The position numbers and the translations under genes were made by a program. A stretch of DNA of 15,345 nucleotides, from the NCBI GenBank assembly GCA_946886275.1, contig CAMPIH010000038.1, positions 1-15,345 on the forward strand. The letters run 5' to 3'. The notes below the pieces were generated by a model. That model did not search any database, was not told the DNA's origin, and saw nothing but the letters and a program-made list of their open reading frames with translations. The DNA is from an uncultured Sphingosinicella sp. (GTDB lineage Bacteria; Pseudomonadota; Alphaproteobacteria; Sphingomonadales; Sphingomonadaceae). Shown here piece after piece: positions 13,918-15,345 of this stretch (position 1 is the stretch's first letter; the number at the start of each line of letters is the position of its first letter).

Positions 13918-14214
13918 TCAGGCGGCGATCGGCATCGGCTCGTTCTGGTCCGCCGGCCGGGTCGCTTCTTTCTGCTCCTCGACCGCGTCCATGACCTGGG
14001 CGCGTCTCGGATTGGGGAGGACCAGGCGGGTGAGCAGGACCAGGAGTGCGAGCCCGAAATAGGCGCCGACCGTCGTCACCGGGGCGTAGAGGAGCGGAAG
14101 CGCGAAGGCGATGCGCAGATAATTGGGGTTGAAGCCGAGATCCTCGCCGATCGCTTGGCAGACGCCGAAGAAGGTATCGTCGCGGGCGAAGACGTTGGTG
14201 TCGGAAAATGGCAT
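13918..14214 (-). CDS. Small PspC-domain membrane protein
   Basis: This 98-residue protein carries a single PspC domain. FFGVCQAIGEDLGFNPNYLRIAF (15-37) matches the domain core, and the following hydrophobic stretch to about residue 66 is one long or two short membrane segments. A polar, charged tail ends it. In enterobacteria PspC is an inner-membrane partner of PspB that relieves PspA inhibition of PspF under envelope stress. Stand-alone PspC proteins without PspA/PspB are common and less understood, and no pspA or pspB lies in this window. The ATG at 14214 has an excellent AAGGGAG seven bases upstream. An in-frame extension to 14613 would run through the neighbouring gene and is rejected. 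A sigma-54-like promoter sequence lies about 56 bases upstream of the start. The gene is 199 bases downstream of the nucleotidyltransferase gene. Confidence 0.87.
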   Translation of the reverse strand: MPFSDTNVFARDDTFFGVCQAIGEDLGFNPNYLRIAFALPLLYAPVTTVGAYFGLALLVLLTRLVLPNPRRAQVMDAVEEQKEATRPADQNEPMPIAA

Positions 14215-14269
14215 TTCGTGGCTCCCTTCACGGTGCGGGCCGTTCCGGACCCACTTGTGCCTTTTCCTC

Positions 14270-14286
14270 AGCACGAGCCGTGCCAG
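14270..14286 (-). promoter_or_regulatory. Sigma-54-type -24/-12 promoter candidate for the PspC gene
   Basis: On the minus strand, from 14286 down to 14270, CTGGCACGGCTCGTGCT matches the RpoN consensus TGGCACGnnnnTTGCW at all fixed positions but one (GTGC for TTGC). It has the required ten bases between the invariant GG (14284-14283) and GC (14272-14271). Transcription would begin near 14259, leaving a leader of about 45 bases. The same bases also contain the inverted repeat GCACG-agc-CGTGC, so a hairpin or repressor site is an alternative reading. Confidence 0.45.
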
Positions 14287-14413
14287 TTCTATGAAATGGC
14301 GTTTTTTCAGCACCTTGGGCGATCGACGGGAGCCGAAGGCCGCACTCGTCTCCGGACCGGTCGCCAATATTTGGGAAAAGCCGCCAGCCGCGCCCGCGCG
14401 GACGAGCCGGTGC

Positions 14414-15292
14414 TCAGGCGGATTCGACGAGTTCCGGCAGGTCGTGCAGGGCCCAGCGCCGTTTGGCATAAGCGGCGATCTCGTCGTGCAGCCCGGGCGG
14501 AAGCAATAGGGGCCCCTCGCTCCGGTCGGCGCGGATCGCCGACTCCAGCTGCCGCTCCCATTGCCGCAGAGGCTCGCGGACGGCCATGATCCGGCCACCG
14601 ACGCGCTCGGCAAGGCCCTCCTTTTCCAGAGCGCCGGCCGCTCGTTCGACCCAGGCCTGTTCTGCCGGCCAGAAGGGCTGGTAGCTCGGCTTCACGCCGA
14701 ACTGGGCAAGCCCAGGCCACAAATCGTCGAGGCTCATCGGCCGCCCGTCGGAACGGAGCAACAGGAAGCGAAGAACGCTCTTCCAGGCGGCGAGCTTCGA
14801 CCTTTCGTGATAGGCGCGGTCGCCGGCGAGGAACCGGCTGAACGCCGTCTCGCTGAGCCAGGCGTGGAACCAGCGGTCCGGCCGCCCCAGCCAGTGATCG
14901 GGGTCGTCGACCGGGGGGAATTGGTCGGCGACGGCGCCGTCCAGCGCCAGCCCCCGCCAGTCCAGCGCCTGAGCGATCGTCGCCTCGACGACATATTCGG
15001 CGGGAAATTCCAGGTCGGGATCGAGCCCGAGTCGGGCGTGAACCGTCAAATAGACGTCGATGAAGCTTCGGATCTTTTCCAGAGTCTCGCCCTCGGCCGG
15101 GATCCCGACCTTGTCGTCGAGAACGACGACGACATCGATGTCGCTGCGCCCGGGCCTGGCGCCCTGGTAGACGAAGCTGCCGCTGAGCCAGGCCGCCTTG
15201 CAGCGACTGCCGAATATCTCCTTCGCGGCCCGGCTGAACTCGGCCTCGGCTTTCGCGCGCTCGTCGCCGCCACCCATGGTCCCGTCGCGCAT
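14414..15292 (-). CDS. Nucleotidyltransferase-superfamily protein (pol-beta fold)
   Basis: The 292-residue product has the nucleotidyltransferase signature SGSFVYQGARPGRSDIDVVV, with G38-S39 and the metal-binding pair D51 and D53. A third acidic residue probably comes from DPDLEF (D93 or E95). Such domains transfer a nucleoside monophosphate to small molecules (as in aminoglycoside enzymes), to proteins (as in MNT antitoxins) or to nucleic acid. The C-terminal 180 residues are mostly helical, with many aromatics (WLGRPDRWFHAWLSE, YHERSKLAAWKSVLRFLLL). That recalls the helical C-terminal domain of aminoglycoside- or kanamycin-type nucleotidyltransferases, without a recognisable specific family. 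The ATG at 15292 is preceded by AGAGGAG five bases upstream; an alternative ATG at 15277 is less well placed. No HEPN gene is adjacent, which argues against a MNT-HEPN toxin-antitoxin pair. Confidence 0.65.
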   Translation of the reverse strand: MRDGTMGGGDERAKAEAEFSRAAKEIFGSRCKAAWLSGSFVYQGARPGRSDIDVVVVLDDKVGIPAEGETLEKIRSFIDVYLTVHARLGLDPDLEFPAEYVVEATIAQALDWRGLALDGAVADQFPPVDDPDHWLGRPDRWFHAWLSETAFSRFLAGDRAYHERSKLAAWKSVLRFLLLRSDGRPMSLDDLWPGLAQFGVKPSYQPFWPAEQAWVERAAGALEKEGLAERVGGRIMAVREPLRQWERQLESAIRADRSEGPLLLPPGLHDEIAAYAKRRWALHDLPELVESA

Positions 15293-15345
15293 CCGGACTC
15301 CTCTGCTCTGTCCAGGCCGCCCATCGGCGGCCGTCCACCGCAGAA

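Noticed and set aside
14215..14613. N-terminal extension of the PspC protein
   Set aside because: It would run through the intergenic region into the 3' end of the nucleotidyltransferase gene in another frame. The start at 14214 has a strong Shine-Dalgarno.
14414..15292. MNT-HEPN toxin-antitoxin module
   Set aside because: The nucleotidyltransferase is too large for an MNT antitoxin, and the neighbouring gene is PspC, not HEPN.
1..15345. CRISPR array, tRNA, rRNA, insertion sequence or prophage gene
   Set aside because: I saw no regularly spaced repeats, no tRNA-like cloverleaf with TTCGAATC-type arms, no transposase motifs and no phage structural genes.

Overview
The window is GC-rich chromosomal DNA from an alphaproteobacterium, most likely a sphingomonad. 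The ribosomal proteins, the RNase R (DARDHDDAV active-site motif), the short PspC protein and the envelope-glycosylation genes all fit that group. The placement is inferred from protein character and base composition, not from a search. It is a normal core-genome segment: no insertion sequence, phage gene, CRISPR array, rRNA or tRNA is visible.

Layout, left to right. (1) 1-3005, plus strand: the 3' end of a secreted M28-type zinc peptidase with a fibronectin-III-like tail, then rnr (RNase R), ending at a hairpin terminator shared with the genes that face it. (2) 3171-4121, minus strand: rplJ-rplL (L10 and L7/L12), with a 308-base leader rich in hairpins. (3) 4430-7265, minus strand: three translationally coupled genes for a DPM1/ArnC-like family 2 glycosyltransferase, a multi-pass GT-C (ArnT/PMT-like) glycosyltransferase and a polysaccharide deacetylase. 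A GNAT-like acetyltransferase gene (7460-8308) diverges from them. (4) 8344-10031: a CHRD-domain lipoprotein (minus) and a secreted protein of unknown function (plus) diverge from a region with a strong inverted repeat. (5) 10131-11265, minus strand: rplK-rplA (L11 and L1), ending at a strong bidirectional terminator. (6) 11471-13800, minus strand: GtrA-family membrane protein, GT4 glycosyltransferase and a ferritin-like diiron protein, closely spaced. (7) 13918-15292, minus strand: a small PspC-domain protein preceded by a sigma-54-like promoter, and a nucleotidyltransferase-superfamily protein.

Two themes stand out. First, the usually conserved secE-nusG-rplKAJL-rpoBC cluster is broken at three places in this window. 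rplK is not preceded by nusG, rplA and rplJ are about 6 kb apart, and rplL is followed by a terminator and convergent rnr instead of rpoB. Second, the genes lodged between and beside the ribosomal blocks supply the parts of a lipid-linked sugar pathway: a polyprenyl-phosphate sugar synthase candidate, a flippase candidate (GtrA), a membrane transferase, a deacetylase, an acyltransferase and a cytoplasmic GT4 enzyme. That they work as one Arn/Gtr-like envelope-modification system is a hypothesis, not something the sequence proves.
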